From: Flavobacterium hydrocarbonoxydans
GTDB lineage: Bacteria > Bacteroidota > Bacteroidia > Flavobacteriales > Flavobacteriaceae
Assembly: GCF_009789235.1 (NCBI RefSeq)
Contig: NZ_WSTB01000002.1
Span: forward strand, 186,001-250,000
Length of the DNA stretch: 64,000 bases
Reading direction: 5' to 3'
Part shown: in pieces, positions 63,243-64,000 of the stretch
Numbering within the stretch: the stretch's first letter is position 1
How the letters are laid out: the number at the start of each line of letters is the position of its first letter
Program-made: the position numbers and the translations under genes
Notes under the pieces: model-generated
The model's database searches: none
The model's input: the letters and a program-made list of their open reading frames with translations, nothing else
What the model was told of the DNA's origin: nothing

Positions 63243-64000
63243 ATGAGCGAAAATTTAAAATTTGCAGTAATTGGAGGAGGAAGTTGGGCAACGGCAATTG
63301 CAAAAATGCTATGTGTGAATCTTCCTGAGATTTCATGGTACATGCGTAATGACGCTGCTATAGAGCACATTCAGAAATACAAACACAACCCAAACTATTT
63401 AAGTTCTGTAGAATTTGACACGAACAAACTTAAACTGACCAATAATATCAACGAAGCAGTTGAATATGCAGATTATATCATTTTTGCAATTCCTTCGGCT
63501 TTTTTAAATGCTGAATTACAAAATCTAACCGTTTCTCTGGAAAACAAGATTATTTTTTCGGCTATTAAAGGAATTGTTCCTGAAACGAGTTTAATCGTTG
63601 GAGAACATTTTCATATTCAGTATGACATTCCGTATTACAATATTGGGGTTATAACGGGTCCTTGCCACGCAGAAGAAGTAGCGCTTGAAAGGCTTTCATA
63701 CTTGACAATCGCTTGTGGAGATCCTGAAAAAGCAGAAAATGTTGCTAAAAATCTTTCCGGAAATTACATCAAAGCCAAAATCTCAGACGACATTATTGGT
63801 ACTGAATATGCGGCGATGCTAAAAAACATCTATGCAATTGCGGCTGGAATCGCACATGGTTTAGGTTATGGCGATAATTTTCAGTCGGTGATGATGAGTA
63901 ACGGAATTCGTGAGATGAAAAAATTCATTAGAAAAGTACATAAAATGAAACGTAACATCAATGATTCGGCTTATTTGGGCGATTTATTAGTTACCGGATA
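63243..64000 (+). CDS. gpsA: Glycerol-3-phosphate dehydrogenase (NAD(P)+), partial
   Basis: 252 codons visible; the 3' end is beyond the window. N-terminal nucleotide loop FAVIGGGSWATAIA (8-21), GVITGPCHAEEVALER, and the catalytic lysine in YAAMLKNIYAIAAGIAHG. Reduces dihydroxyacetone phosphate to sn-glycerol-3-phosphate for phospholipid synthesis. A promoter of good consensus lies upstream. Confidence 0.93.
   Translation, partial: MSENLKFAVIGGGSWATAIAKMLCVNLPEISWYMRNDAAIEHIQKYKHNPNYLSSVEFDTNKLKLTNNINEAVEYADYIIFAIPSAFLNAELQNLTVSLENKIIFSAIKGIVPETSLIVGEHFHIQYDIPYYNIGVITGPCHAEEVALERLSYLTIACGDPEKAENVAKNLSGNYIKAKISDDIIGTEYAAMLKNIYAIAAGIAHGLGYGDNFQSVMMSNGIREMKKFIRKVHKMKRNINDSAYLGDLLVTG

Overview
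The window reads as a chromosomal segment of a Flavobacterium-like member of the Bacteroidota. The base composition is AT-rich. There are many TAnnTTTG minus-7 promoter elements, almost no Shine-Dalgarno sequences, a TonB-dependent receptor with a carboxypeptidase-like N-terminal domain, a PorZ-like protein with a type IX sorting tail, Bat (aerotolerance) genes and eukaryote-like tyrosine and tryptophan catabolism genes. No tRNA, rRNA, CRISPR array, prophage or insertion-sequence transposase was found. Most of the window is core genome.

Layout. About 1-25.6 kb is mostly minus strand. It holds an AddB-like nuclease (cut by the window edge), an OmpA protein with calcium-binding repeats, kbl, an AddA-like helicase-nuclease, lspA, two plus-strand Roadblock/LC7-like genes, then the dksA-ileS-recO-porZ cluster, gdhA, a cystathionine gamma-synthase/lyase, a DUF4163/DUF3298 lipoprotein, an AlbA_2-domain protein, and small metabolic enzymes (SDR, GNAT, aldo/keto reductase). 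From 25.8 to 35.3 kb runs a MoxR-DUF58-BatA-BatB-BatC-BatD-BatE operon. From 35.5 to 42.4 kb lie 5-FTHF cyclo-ligase, an aspartoacylase-like enzyme, a small two-gene unit of unknown function, uvrC and a patatin fused to an outer-membrane barrel. From 42.6 to 48.9 kb is an aromatic amino-acid catabolism cluster (hmgA, hppD, a DUF3108 protein, tryptophan dioxygenase) and an M23 peptidase. Then come two unknown genes, pgi, a TonB receptor, an RlpA-like protein, DinB and ArsC-like proteins, yicC-gmk-nadD, a LysR/DJ-1/YqhD-like unit and the start of gpsA.

The most unusual content is between the genes. At least ten intergenic sites carry short tandem units with a period of 7, 8 or 9 bases. The unit sequence differs from site to site, and the arrays are often arranged as head-to-head inverted pairs. 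Two of these bracket free-standing four-helix-bundle (S23/IVP family) genes inserted in the hmgA-hppD and gmk-nadD neighbourhoods, an arrangement like the intervening sequences of 23S rRNA genes. Two hairpins of the ATTCCAA family keep the same skeleton but have base-paired changes in an inner stem. A separate 125-base nested inverted-repeat element lies before yicC, and a promoter-to-terminator unit with no ORF follows hppD.

All assignments rest on reading the sequence and on recalled family features. No database search was possible.
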